Shown here: positions 8,587 through 17,164 of the stretch, piece by piece
Layout: every line of letters starts with the position of its first letter
Numbering within the stretch: the first letter of the stretch is position 1
Program-made: the position numbers and the translations under genes
The notes under the pieces: model-generated
Databases searched by the model: none
What the model saw: only the letters and a program-made list of their open reading frames with translations
Told to the model about the DNA's origin: nothing
Assembly: GCA_934597165.1 (NCBI GenBank)
Contig: CAKTQP010000002.1
Location: forward strand, 57,812 to 121,811
Source of the DNA: an uncultured Oscillospiraceae bacterium
GTDB taxonomy: Bacteria > Bacillota > Clostridia > Oscillospirales > Oscillospiraceae
Length of the DNA stretch: 64,000 bases
Direction of reading: 5' to 3'

Positions 8587-9774
8587 ATGAAAAAGAGAGT
8601 GTTAGCGTTGGTTTTGGCGCTGGTCATGGCAGTGGGCGCGCTGCCGACCGGTGCGTGGGCGGCGGATACAGGGGATACCCTGGTCGTGTCTGATTCTGAG
8701 GCGAAAGTCGTTACAGATCAGCAGAAGGAACAGGCATCCACCAAAGTCGCCACGGCAACAAAGAACACAGGCGGAAAACCGACGCAAACGCAGTCTCAGA
8801 CAGTTGGCGAATCAGGGGATGGGCCGAGTACGTTTGCGACAAATACATTTTATTGGAACATTTCGGAGGACGGTATTTTCTGGCATTTTGAATACGATGA
8901 AAAGGAACCAAAGCCGGCTACGTTATATACGGGTAAACAGGAGTATTACTTTAATATTTGGTGGACCGGAGATGCTACAATTGAGGAAGTAGAACTGTTC
9001 GTCAAATGGCCGGGTGAGAAAAAGTTTCATTCATATAGGTACTGGACAATTGAAGATTCTAAAAAATATGAGTATACCTCCTCTGAAAAATTTTATACAG
9101 TAGGAACAGTCTCTTATTATTGGGAAGTAACATATAAAAATGGCAGTATTCAAAAATTGGATGAAACCGATGTGTCTGTCTATAAGGGAGATAACTATGT
9201 ATGGGATGTAAATGAGTCTCGTACTGGATGGACTGGCACCGGTGATGACGATTATTTTTGGTGGGAAAGAAAATATTCTGATAAAGCAAGAAACCTTGCT
9301 CTAGAGGCGTATGCAGCTGAGGGAGAGATTAAAAAATTCAAGTCCAATAATAAGAAGGTCACGGTAAGCAATAAGGGAAAGGTAACGATTCCTAAGAAAT
9401 TTGTTGGAAGAGTCATCATTAGCGTTTATTTGCCTGCGACAGAGAACTTTAATGCTAGCGTAGACTATATTGTGATAGATGTTACTCCAAAAACTCCTAC
9501 CATTACTAAAGTATCTTCGCCCCAAAAGGGACAGATGAAAGTCTCTTGGAAGAAAGATACAAGCGTTAGTGGATATATAATTGTGTATTCCACTAACAAA
9601 AAATTCTCAAAAGCGAAATACATATATATTAAAAAGAATTCTGTGTCTAGCGTGATAGTAAAAGGGATGAAACGTAGAAAAAAATACTATGTAAGCATTT
9701 GTGCATATAAGGGAACTAAGTCGTGGGACCTATATAGTGATTACAGTAAGACCAAGTCCATTAAAATAAAGTAA
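8587..9774 (+). CDS. Secreted FN3-like protein, paralogue A
   Basis: A 395-residue exported protein. The N-terminus is a clear Sec signal peptide (MKKRVLALVLALVMAVGALP, with likely cleavage after GAWA). A Thr/Gln/Ser-rich segment with conserved 'TLVVSDSEAKVVTDQQKEQ' follows, then an aromatic-rich domain with repeated 'YYWEVTYKNG'-type strands, a Lys-rich beta segment (NNKKVTVSNKGKVTIPKKF) resembling bacterial Ig-like folds, and a C-terminal clostridial FN3 domain (PTITKVSSPQKGQMKVSWKKD). No sorting signal or membrane anchor is seen. RBS AAAGGAG precedes the ATG. It is first of three tandem paralogues between kinases 4 and 5. Function unknown; it could be a ligand or wall-binding partner for the kinase ectodomains (inference). 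Confidence 0.85.
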   Translation: MKKRVLALVLALVMAVGALPTGAWAADTGDTLVVSDSEAKVVTDQQKEQASTKVATATKNTGGKPTQTQSQTVGESGDGPSTFATNTFYWNISEDGIFWHFEYDEKEPKPATLYTGKQEYYFNIWWTGDATIEEVELFVKWPGEKKFHSYRYWTIEDSKKYEYTSSEKFYTVGTVSYYWEVTYKNGSIQKLDETDVSVYKGDNYVWDVNESRTGWTGTGDDDYFWWERKYSDKARNLALEAYAAEGEIKKFKSNNKKVTVSNKGKVTIPKKFVGRVIISVYLPATENFNASVDYIVIDVTPKTPTITKVSSPQKGQMKVSWKKDTSVSGYIIVYSTNKKFSKAKYIYIKKNSVSSVIVKGMKRRKKYYVSICAYKGTKSWDLYSDYSKTKSIKIK

Positions 9775-9816
9775 CACATGAGCAGAAAGAATGTGAATGA
9801 GGAAGGAGCTGGGCAA

Positions 9817-11010
9817 GTGAACAAGCGCATATTAGCCCTCCTGCTGGCGCTGGTCATGGCAGTGGGCGTGCTGCCGACCGGCGCGTGGGCAGCGGATACA
9901 GGGGATACCCTGGTCGTATCTGATTCTGAGGCGAAAGTCGTTACGGATCAGCAGAAGGAACAGGCATCTACTAAGGTCGCCACGGCAACAAAGAACACAG
10001 GCGGAAAACCGACGCAAACGCAGTCTCAGACAGTTGGCGAGTCGGGGGATGGGCCGAGTACATTTGCGACGAATACATTTTATTGGAATGTTTCGGAAGA
10101 TTCCATTTGGGGTCATTTTGAATACAATGAAAAGGAACCAAAGCCGGCCACATTGTATACGGGCAAACAGGAGTATTGGTTCAATATTTGGTGGACTGGA
10201 GATGCTGCAATTGAGGAAGTAGAACTGTTCGTCAAATGGCCGGGTGAGAAAAAGTTTCATTCATATGCGTACTGGGGAATTGAAGATTCTAAAAAATATA
10301 CTGAAACATATGAAAAATTTTATACAGTGGGAACATTCGCTTACTATTGGGAAGTAACATACAAAAATGGTGATATTCAAAGATTAAATACAACTAACGT
10401 ATCTATTTATAAGGGATATAATTATATACTTAGCGAGTCTTCTGAGGCGGGTACTTGTGACACTGTAGATGAGAGCTATCTTTGTTGGTTAAAGAGGTAT
10501 TCTACAAAAGCGAGGAATATCGATTTAAATGTTTATGCAGCTGAAGGAGATATTATAAAATATAAATCCAATAATAGGAAAGTCAAGGTAAGCGGTAAAG
10601 GGAAGGTGACGATTCCTAAAAAGTTTGTTGGAGAAGTAATTATTAGTGTTTCCTTGCCAGCAACAAAGAATTTTCGTGCTGCTACAGATAAGGTGATAAT
10701 AGAAATTGAGCTTCAACCCCCTACTATTACCAAGTTATCCTCTCCCCAAAAAGGACAGATTAAAGTTTCGTGGAAAAAAGATTCAGCGTGTGATGGATAT
10801 GAAATTGCGTATTCCACGAACAAAAACTTTTCCAAAACGAAGCATATAACAATCAAAAAGAATTCAGCAACTAGTTTGTTGATAAAGGGAGCAAAACGTA
10901 AAAAGAGATACTATGTGCGAATGAGCGCTTACAAAAAGTATAAGTCTTTTGGTAAGATGATTAGTTCATTCAGTGAGCAGAGTAAAACCAAGTCTATTAA
11001 AGTGAAGTAG
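9817..11010 (+). CDS. Secreted FN3-like protein, paralogue B
   Basis: A 397-residue paralogue of the preceding gene. The GTG at 9817 is chosen because GGAAGGAG lies just upstream and the resulting start (VNKRILALLLALVMAVG) matches paralogue C; an ATG at 9778 would add 13 residues before the signal peptide. The first ~170 residues are almost identical to paralogue A at DNA level, whereas the middle domain (residues ~200-260) and the FN3 part have diverged and are AT-rich. The FN3-like end reads 'ITKLSSPQKGQIKVSWKKDS'. The constant-front, variable-back pattern suggests either gene conversion maintaining the N-terminus or selection for diversity in the outer part. Confidence 0.85.
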   Translation: MNKRILALLLALVMAVGVLPTGAWAADTGDTLVVSDSEAKVVTDQQKEQASTKVATATKNTGGKPTQTQSQTVGESGDGPSTFATNTFYWNVSEDSIWGHFEYNEKEPKPATLYTGKQEYWFNIWWTGDAAIEEVELFVKWPGEKKFHSYAYWGIEDSKKYTETYEKFYTVGTFAYYWEVTYKNGDIQRLNTTNVSIYKGYNYILSESSEAGTCDTVDESYLCWLKRYSTKARNIDLNVYAAEGDIIKYKSNNRKVKVSGKGKVTIPKKFVGEVIISVSLPATKNFRAATDKVIIEIELQPPTITKLSSPQKGQIKVSWKKDSACDGYEIAYSTNKNFSKTKHITIKKNSATSLLIKGAKRKKRYYVRMSAYKKYKSFGKMISSFSEQSKTKSIKVK

Positions 11011-11055
11011 GGCGCTAGTAAAAATAGCGCTAAACTAGAAAGGAATGTTGAACAA

Positions 11056-12246
11056 GTGAACAAGCGCATATTAGCCCTCCTGCTGGCGCTGGTCATGGCA
11101 GTGGGCGTGCTGCCGACCGGCGCGTGGGCAGCGGATACAGGGGATACCCTGGTCGTGTCTGATTCTGAGGCGAAAGTCGTTACGGATCAGCAGAAGGAGC
11201 AGGTATCCACTAAGGTCGCTACGGCAACAAAGAACACCGGCGGAGAACCGACGCAAACGCAGTCCCAGACGGTTGGCGAATCGGGGGATGGGCTGAGGAC
11301 ATTTGCGACGAATACATTTCATTGGAATATTTCAGAAGATTCTATTTGGGATTATTTTGAAAACGATGAAAAGAAACCAAAGTGGGCCACATTGTATACG
11401 GGTAAACAGAAGTATTACTTCAATATTTGGTGGACTGGAGATGCTGCAATTAGGAAAGTAGAACTGTTCATCAAATGGCAGGGTGAGAAAGAGTTTGAGT
11501 CATGGGAAGACTGGGAAATTAAAGATTCTGAAAAATATGCTGAAACATATGAATACTTTGATACAGTAGGAACATTTTCTTATTATTGGGAAGTAACATA
11601 CGAGAATGGAAATATTCAAAAACTAGATACCATCGAGGGGGTTGTTAACAAAGGGGATAACTATATATATGATGTAGATAAATCTCATGATGGAACAATC
11701 TCAGACTCAGATAGTAACGAGGAGTACTTTTTATGGGAGGAAAAGTATTCTGACAAAGTGAGACGCTTTAATCTAAACGCGATTGCTGCGGAAGGAAAGA
11801 TTGTAAAATATAAGTCGAACAATAAAAAAGTTAAGGTAGACAGCAAGGGAAAAGTAACGCTTCCCAAAAAATTTATTGGATGGGTAATTATTAGCGTTTA
11901 TTTGTCTGAGTCAGAGAATTTTAATGCCAGCGTAGACCATATTGAGATAATTGTTAATCCCAAAACTCCTACTATTACCAAAGTATCTTCGCCCAAAAAG
12001 GGACAGATGAAAGTTTCTTGGAAGAAAGATACTAACTGTAGTGGATATATAATCGCATATTCCACTGATAAAAAATTCTCAAAAGTGAAATTTATAGAAA
12101 TTAAAAAGAATTCTGTGTCTAACGTGGTAGTAAAAGGGCTGAAAAGCAGGAAAAAATACTATGTGAAAATGTATTCCTATAAAGAAAATAAGGAGTATGC
12201 CCTAGAAAGCGAGTGCAGCAAGACCAAGTCCATTAAGATAAAGTAA
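11056..12246 (+). CDS. Secreted FN3-like protein, paralogue C
   Basis: A 396-residue third member of the tandem family, starting at GTG after AAAGGAATG. The signal peptide is identical to paralogue B, followed by the shared 'VVSDSEAKVVTDQQKEQ' block, then the aromatic domain with more substitutions than between A and B (for example WDYFENDEKKPKWATLY). Its Ig-like and FN3 parts resemble paralogue A more than B ('NASVDHI', 'KTPTITKVSSPKKGQMKVSWKKD'), so the three copies are mosaics. The kinase 5 gene starts 24 bases after the stop, linking this family physically to the kinases. Confidence 0.85.
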   Translation: MNKRILALLLALVMAVGVLPTGAWAADTGDTLVVSDSEAKVVTDQQKEQVSTKVATATKNTGGEPTQTQSQTVGESGDGLRTFATNTFHWNISEDSIWDYFENDEKKPKWATLYTGKQKYYFNIWWTGDAAIRKVELFIKWQGEKEFESWEDWEIKDSEKYAETYEYFDTVGTFSYYWEVTYENGNIQKLDTIEGVVNKGDNYIYDVDKSHDGTISDSDSNEEYFLWEEKYSDKVRRFNLNAIAAEGKIVKYKSNNKKVKVDSKGKVTLPKKFIGWVIISVYLSESENFNASVDHIEIIVNPKTPTITKVSSPKKGQMKVSWKKDTNCSGYIIAYSTDKKFSKVKFIEIKKNSVSNVVVKGLKSRKKYYVKMYSYKENKEYALESECSKTKSIKIK

Positions 12247-12270
12247 CAGAAAGAGAGCGAGGTAAGAAAT

Positions 12271-15117
12271 ATGTTACCGAAATATGGCGACTGGCAAGTC
12301 GTCCGCGAGCTTGGCCGCGGGTCCTTTGGCCAGGTGTATGAGATTCAAAAGGAAGAGTTCGGCCAGACCTATCGGGCAGCCCTGAAGATCATCAGCATCC
12401 CCAAATCCCCCAGCGACGTGGATGCCGTGCGTGGGGCGGGGATGACCGACGACAACATCACGGAGTACTACCACAGCATCGTGGAGGACAGCGTGAAGGA
12501 GATCGCCCTGATGTCCGAGCTGCAGGGGAACAGCAACATCGTCAACTACCAGAACCATGAGGTGCGCAAGCACCCCGACGACCCCGGTTGGGACATCTAT
12601 TTGCAGATGGAACTGTTGGTGCCGCTGAACAAGTACATCCAGCAGAACGGCATCACCCGGGAGGAAGTGATCCGCCTGGGCATGGACGTGTGCAGTGCGT
12701 TGGAGGTGTGCCAGGAGAGGGACATCATCCATCGGGACATCAAGCCGGAGAACATTTTCCTGTCCAAACAGGGGCATTTCAAGCTGGGCGACTTCGGCAT
12801 CGCCCGCACGGAGGAGCGGACCAAGTCGGGGATGTCCCGAAAGGGTACTTATAGCTACATGGCGCCGGAGGTGTACCGTGGCGAGGCGTACAACAAGAGC
12901 GTAGACCTGTACTCCTTGGGTATGGTGCTCTATCGCCTGCTCAACGAGAACCGCGCCCCCTTTATGCCCCCTTACCCCCAGGCCATCCGCTACGAAGACC
13001 AGGAACAGGCACTCATGCGCCGCATGAGCGGGGAACCCCTCCCCATGCCCAGCCGGGAACAGGGTGACTTGGCGGAGATCGTCCTGAAGGCGTGCAGCTT
13101 CAACCCCCAAAATCGTTTCGCCAGCCCTGCCGCCATGCGTCAGGCATTGGACATCGTGCTGCATGGGGGTCAGGTGGAGCTGGAACCAAACCTTCCCCAT
13201 GGTTCTTGGAATGGCACTGGCGATGAGACAGACACCGCGATAGACGGCGGCGGTAATGGTGAATGGCCGTCAGATGATCCACCCATTTATCCGGAACCGC
13301 CGGTCATTCCCACCCCGCCCCCCCGCCGGAAAGGCGGCCTGCGCTGGATGCGTTGGGCAGCGGTGGTGCTGGTGGTGCTGCTGGTGGTCGGCGGCGGCGC
13401 CTTTGCGGCAGCCTATGGCACCATGACCAGCGAAGTCCCCAACCTGGTGGGCAAAAGCCAGGAGGACGCCATCGCAGCGCTGGAGGACGCCGGTTTCCAC
13501 TACACGGTGGAAGAGGACTACAGCGGCGTGGATTCTCCGGGGAAGGTGCTCAGCCAGTCTCCGGAGGCGGAGAAGCGGGCTTGGAAACGGAACCCGGTGG
13601 CGCTGAACGTGAGTATGCAGGAAAATCAGGTCAGTGTGCCGGATGTGCTGGGGATGGACGCGGAGAAAGCGGCCGCAGCCATGACGGCCAAGGGCTTGAA
13701 GGTCAGCCTCAAGGGCAAAGAGGACAGCTCGGCGAAAAAGGGCTCCGTCTTGGCTCAGAGCCTGGCCGGTGGTAAGACCGCAGAACAGGGGACGGAGATC
13801 ACCCTGACGGTCTGCACCGGAGCTGGCACCTTGGTGATGCCCAATATCGTCGATCTAGAGACGGAACAGGCCAAAAAGGTGCTGAAAAATGCCGGTTTCT
13901 CCAATATCAGCAAGGAAAACGGCTACAATCCGTACATCGTAAAAGGTAGAATTTTCGACCAGAAGCCTAAGACCGGCGCTTGCATCAAGGCAGACGCTCA
14001 GATCACCCTCTACGAGAGCCTGGGCGCAGACCCCAAGGGCAGCGTGCCGGATGTCGTGGGGTTGGATGCGGAAAAGGCGGTCAGCATCATGCAGAAGTGT
14101 GGCTACCAGACCACGCTGAAGGGCAAAAAGGATGATGACTTCCAGGCCGGTACCATCATGAAGCAGAGCGTGGACGGCGGCAAGCAGGCGCAGAAGGGCA
14201 CCAAAATTGAGTTGACCGTCTGCCTGGGAACGGACAAGCTCATCGTCCCCTATGTCATCGGTATGACGGAAGGGGAGGCGAAGGCAGAGCTGAAGAGCGC
14301 AGGCTTTGAGAACATCAAGGTAGGCGAGAGCGATTATTGCGCCGACGTGGAAAAGGGCTGTGTGTTCCAGCAGAGTCAGGACGGCGGCACGCTGCTCATG
14401 CCCAAGACGGCCATCACCATTTGTATCAGCAAGGGCTATGAAGAAGGCGATACCACAGAGCCGGAACCGGAGCCGGAGCCTGGCAACGATTCGGAACCGG
14501 AAGAACCGGTGACGCCGGAGCCGTCTGATCCGGAGCGGACTGAGCTGAGCGACATGATAAATGACGTGGAGTTGTTCCAGGAGACTGTCGGCGGGGAAAG
14601 CAGCACGGATGAAAATTATGATGACCGCACACGCTATGAGACCTTTGATCCTGATGACATGGACGAAGACAGTACAGACGAGGACAGCACATACGAGGAC
14701 AGCACATACGAAGATAGCACGGATGGCGACCAGATCACGGCGTCGGATGAAGCGGTGCATTTTAATGCCGGAGAGCGTTATCTCATGCGCTACTATGTTT
14801 CCAATCCGGGGGTCGGAGCCTTTGAAGAGGAAACGGAAAGCCACATTTCCAACATTTTCTGTAGAGATGAGAACTACAGTCTGTATGGATGTTACGTAGG
14901 CCAAAGCAAGGAAGAGGCAAGGGCAATATTAGAGGAAAAAGGATGGTATCTGTTCGGCAATCAGTGGGCTACCGAGGAAAGCGATGACGAAGAAATGTAT
15001 GACGAGGATTCTGCGATTTGCCAGAATGATGCGCATGAAGAAATGGAATTCCGGTTTGATGAAGATGGTGTGATCACAGAGATCAGCTGGAATTGGAACC
15101 AGGAAGACTATTATTGA
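12271..15117 (+). CDS. PASTA-domain Ser/Thr protein kinase with acidic C-terminal extension (kinase 5)
   Basis: A 948-residue protein with ATG after GAGCGAGG. The kinase domain is intact (GRGSFGQV, AALKII, HRDIKPEN, LGDFGIAR, SYMAPEVY) but more diverged than kinases 2-4. A short Pro-rich linker leads to a transmembrane helix near residues 357-382 (WAAVVLVVLLVVGGGAFAAAY). Five PASTA-like repeats follow (VPNLVG, VPDVLG, MPNIVD, VPDVVG, VPYVIG) to about residue 725. The last ~220 residues are unusual: a Glu/Pro spacer, tandem EDST(D/Y) repeats, and a small terminal domain ending in aromatic/acidic sequence (SWNWNQEDYY). No LW/LF-type linker motifs are present, unlike kinases 2-4. Probably a wall-fragment sensor. 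Confidence 0.93.
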   Translation: MLPKYGDWQVVRELGRGSFGQVYEIQKEEFGQTYRAALKIISIPKSPSDVDAVRGAGMTDDNITEYYHSIVEDSVKEIALMSELQGNSNIVNYQNHEVRKHPDDPGWDIYLQMELLVPLNKYIQQNGITREEVIRLGMDVCSALEVCQERDIIHRDIKPENIFLSKQGHFKLGDFGIARTEERTKSGMSRKGTYSYMAPEVYRGEAYNKSVDLYSLGMVLYRLLNENRAPFMPPYPQAIRYEDQEQALMRRMSGEPLPMPSREQGDLAEIVLKACSFNPQNRFASPAAMRQALDIVLHGGQVELEPNLPHGSWNGTGDETDTAIDGGGNGEWPSDDPPIYPEPPVIPTPPPRRKGGLRWMRWAAVVLVVLLVVGGGAFAAAYGTMTSEVPNLVGKSQEDAIAALEDAGFHYTVEEDYSGVDSPGKVLSQSPEAEKRAWKRNPVALNVSMQENQVSVPDVLGMDAEKAAAAMTAKGLKVSLKGKEDSSAKKGSVLAQSLAGGKTAEQGTEITLTVCTGAGTLVMPNIVDLETEQAKKVLKNAGFSNISKENGYNPYIVKGRIFDQKPKTGACIKADAQITLYESLGADPKGSVPDVVGLDAEKAVSIMQKCGYQTTLKGKKDDDFQAGTIMKQSVDGGKQAQKGTKIELTVCLGTDKLIVPYVIGMTEGEAKAELKSAGFENIKVGESDYCADVEKGCVFQQSQDGGTLLMPKTAITICISKGYEEGDTTEPEPEPEPGNDSEPEEPVTPEPSDPERTELSDMINDVELFQETVGGESSTDENYDDRTRYETFDPDDMDEDSTDEDSTYEDSTYEDSTDGDQITASDEAVHFNAGERYLMRYYVSNPGVGAFEEETESHISNIFCRDENYSLYGCYVGQSKEEARAILEEKGWYLFGNQWATEESDDEEMYDEDSAICQNDAHEEMEFRFDEDGVITEISWNWNQEDYY
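14665..14733 (+). repeat. Short in-frame tandem repeat encoding EDST(D/Y)
   Basis: Within the kinase 5 ectodomain, four near-identical units encode Glu-Asp-Ser-Thr-Asp/Tyr. Units of 15 bases of this kind can expand or contract by slippage, giving length variation outside the cell. The units are seen directly; variability is inference. Confidence 0.7.
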
Positions 15118-15134
15118 TAAGGAGGGAAAACACC

Positions 15135-16124
15135 ATGGCATTTTTTGATCGGTTTACCCAGGCGGTCAACGGGAACGGACAGAACTCGTTCTGGGGGATG
15201 TCAGAGGACGCGAAGGTGAATAACCGTATCGCAGAGACGCAGAATGCGCTGTACCAGTGCTACCAAGGGCTGGGCGAGTGTTACTATGCAACCTTCCGGC
15301 AGGAGGAACGAGAGGAGCTGCGGCCCTTTGTGCAGCAGATCACCGACCTCTTGCAGCAGATGGAACAGCTGAAAGAGGAGCAGCGGAGCCTGCGGGGGCT
15401 GGTAGCCTGCCCCAACTGCGGAGAGGATATTCCCAAGAATTCGGTGTTCTGCCCCAACTGCGGCGGCAGAGCGATCACCCAGGACGTGAGCCGCTGCAAA
15501 AACTGCGGGGCAGTGGCTCCGGCGGGCGCGGCGTTCTGTACCATCTGCGGCGGGCAGATGGAATTCATCCCTGGCACCGATGCAGCGCCGCAGCCCCAGG
15601 AACAGCCTCAGGAACAACCGGAGGAACAGCCTGAGACGCAGCCTCAGAAGGAGGTCTGCGCCAAGTGCGGCGCACCGTGGGAAGCAGGCCGCAACTTCTG
15701 TACTGCCTGTGGCGACTGCAGGATAAAAACGGCGGATGGCATTCGTTACACTATTCCGTTACCCTCCTCCCTTAGAGATGACCGGCATCTGCCTGTAGAG
15801 GAAGAGCTGGTTTGGGAGAACAGCGCCCCAGTGATGCCGTCGGAGCCGGAGGAAGCGCACCCGCCTGTGGCGGCTGTAGATTTGGAACAGCCCGTCCTGC
15901 TGCCCGAACAGAAGGAGGAGCAGGACTGGGATTTGGGGATGCCCCCGCAGGAAGACCGGAGAGGGGAGAATCTGATCCCGCCGCAAGCGTGGGCAGATCC
16001 CGTGCCGATGCAGGAATCGACGCCCACGGCGCACACCTGTCCGCAGTGCGGCGTGACCTTGGAGGACGATCAGGTGTTCTGCCATAACTGCGGCTGCAAG
16101 GTAGCGCAGGGGGATAGACGATGA
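15135..16124 (+). CDS. Multi-zinc-ribbon protein
   Basis: A 329-residue protein starting at ATG 15135 with AAGGAGGG upstream. The N-terminal ~85 residues are helical and charged. Four double-CxxC ribbons follow: CPNCGEDIPKNSVFCPNCGG near 91, CKNCGAVAPAGAAFCTICGG near 121, CAKCGAPW...FCTACGD near 176 and, at the very C-terminus, CPQCGVTLEDDQVFCHNCGC. Gln/Glu/Pro-rich linkers separate them. There is no membrane segment. Such ribbons act as structural or protein-contact modules; here the protein is probably a cytoplasmic adaptor of the kinase island. Its stop overlaps the next start (ATGA), showing translational coupling. Confidence 0.85.
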   Translation: MAFFDRFTQAVNGNGQNSFWGMSEDAKVNNRIAETQNALYQCYQGLGECYYATFRQEEREELRPFVQQITDLLQQMEQLKEEQRSLRGLVACPNCGEDIPKNSVFCPNCGGRAITQDVSRCKNCGAVAPAGAAFCTICGGQMEFIPGTDAAPQPQEQPQEQPEEQPETQPQKEVCAKCGAPWEAGRNFCTACGDCRIKTADGIRYTIPLPSSLRDDRHLPVEEELVWENSAPVMPSEPEEAHPPVAAVDLEQPVLLPEQKEEQDWDLGMPPQEDRRGENLIPPQAWADPVPMQESTPTAHTCPQCGVTLEDDQVFCHNCGCKVAQGDRR

Positions 16125-17089
16125 ACTGCCCCTATTGTGGCGCGAGCCTCCGCCCCGGCGCACGCTTTTGCAGTTCCTGTGGGCGGGCGCTGCCCCAGGA
16201 GCCAACAGAGGGCACGGAATCGCTGCTCACGCGGGATGGGGTAGACAGATTTCCCACGGAATCCACGGAGGCGACGCAGAGTTTGTTCCATGACCGCGCC
16301 TGGACGCCGCCGGAGGAGCCGTCCACCCATACCTCCACAGACGATCGGTGGACAAGGGAGGAGACAGAGGACGCAGGGACATTTGCTCAGGCTCGGTCTA
16401 CCGCCCCGGCGCAGTCCCCTGCGGCAGGAAAGAGCTGGTACGGCCGGTGCAGCAACTGCGGCGGCACCTGTCGGGTCAGCGAGAACCTGTGTGACAACTG
16501 CAAGCGGAAGAAAAAGATTTGGACTGGCGTGCTCATCGGCTTAGGGGCGCTGTTGGTGCTGGGCGGTCTTTTGGCGGTGCTGTTCTTCACCGGCGTCATC
16601 GGTGGAACCAAACCCACTGCGGCGGCAGCGGTGACCACACCGGCGGACGCCGACCAGACCACCCCCACAGACCCGACGGACCCCACGACTCCCACCGAGC
16701 CTACTACGACCGAACCGGATACCGTGGACACACCGACGGAGCAGGACGGCCAGGAGGAACAAACGCCCAGCGACTACCAGGGTGTTTCCGATGTGGCCAA
16801 CAACCAGAGCGGGTACATCCTTCCCTACAGTGATTCCCGTTACCTCACCGAAGCGGACTTGCAGGGGCTGAACCAGTGGGAGTGCTGCCTGGCACGGAAC
16901 GAGCTGTATGCCCGGCATGGGCGTACCTTTGCAGACAACTCCATTCAGGCGTACTTTGACAGCTGCCCTTGGTATACGCCGACCACCGCCCCGGAGGACT
17001 TTGACGAGGATGTGGAGCTGAACGAGTACGAACGAGCGAACCGAGATACCATCGTCCGATGGGAACAGAAAAAAGGGTATCGCAATTAA
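16121..17089 (+). CDS. Zinc-ribbon membrane protein with YARHG ectodomain
   Basis: A 322-residue protein. It begins with a zinc ribbon (MNCPYCGASLRPGARFCSSC), then a polar linker, a second ribbon-like CxxC pair near residue 110 (CSNCGGTCRVSENLCDNC), a transmembrane helix near 130-157 (LIGLGALLVLGGLLAVLFF), and a Thr/Pro-rich spacer. The outer C-terminal domain holds the YARHG signature (CLARNELYARHGRTFADNSIQ, CPWY, LNEYERANRDTI). YARHG domains are extracellular modules of unknown ligand, probably cell-surface associated. The inside ribbons and outside YARHG fit a transmembrane adaptor or sensor working with the kinases. The gene starts on the ATGA overlap with the preceding gene. Confidence 0.88.
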   Translation: MNCPYCGASLRPGARFCSSCGRALPQEPTEGTESLLTRDGVDRFPTESTEATQSLFHDRAWTPPEEPSTHTSTDDRWTREETEDAGTFAQARSTAPAQSPAAGKSWYGRCSNCGGTCRVSENLCDNCKRKKKIWTGVLIGLGALLVLGGLLAVLFFTGVIGGTKPTAAAAVTTPADADQTTPTDPTDPTTPTEPTTTEPDTVDTPTEQDGQEEQTPSDYQGVSDVANNQSGYILPYSDSRYLTEADLQGLNQWECCLARNELYARHGRTFADNSIQAYFDSCPWYTPTTAPEDFDEDVELNEYERANRDTIVRWEQKKGYRN

Positions 17090-17164
17090 AAAGGCTGTTT
17101 TTCGGCGGAAAATGTGCCGGAACAGAACATAGAAAAACACAAGAGAAATAAAGGAGGAACTGAT

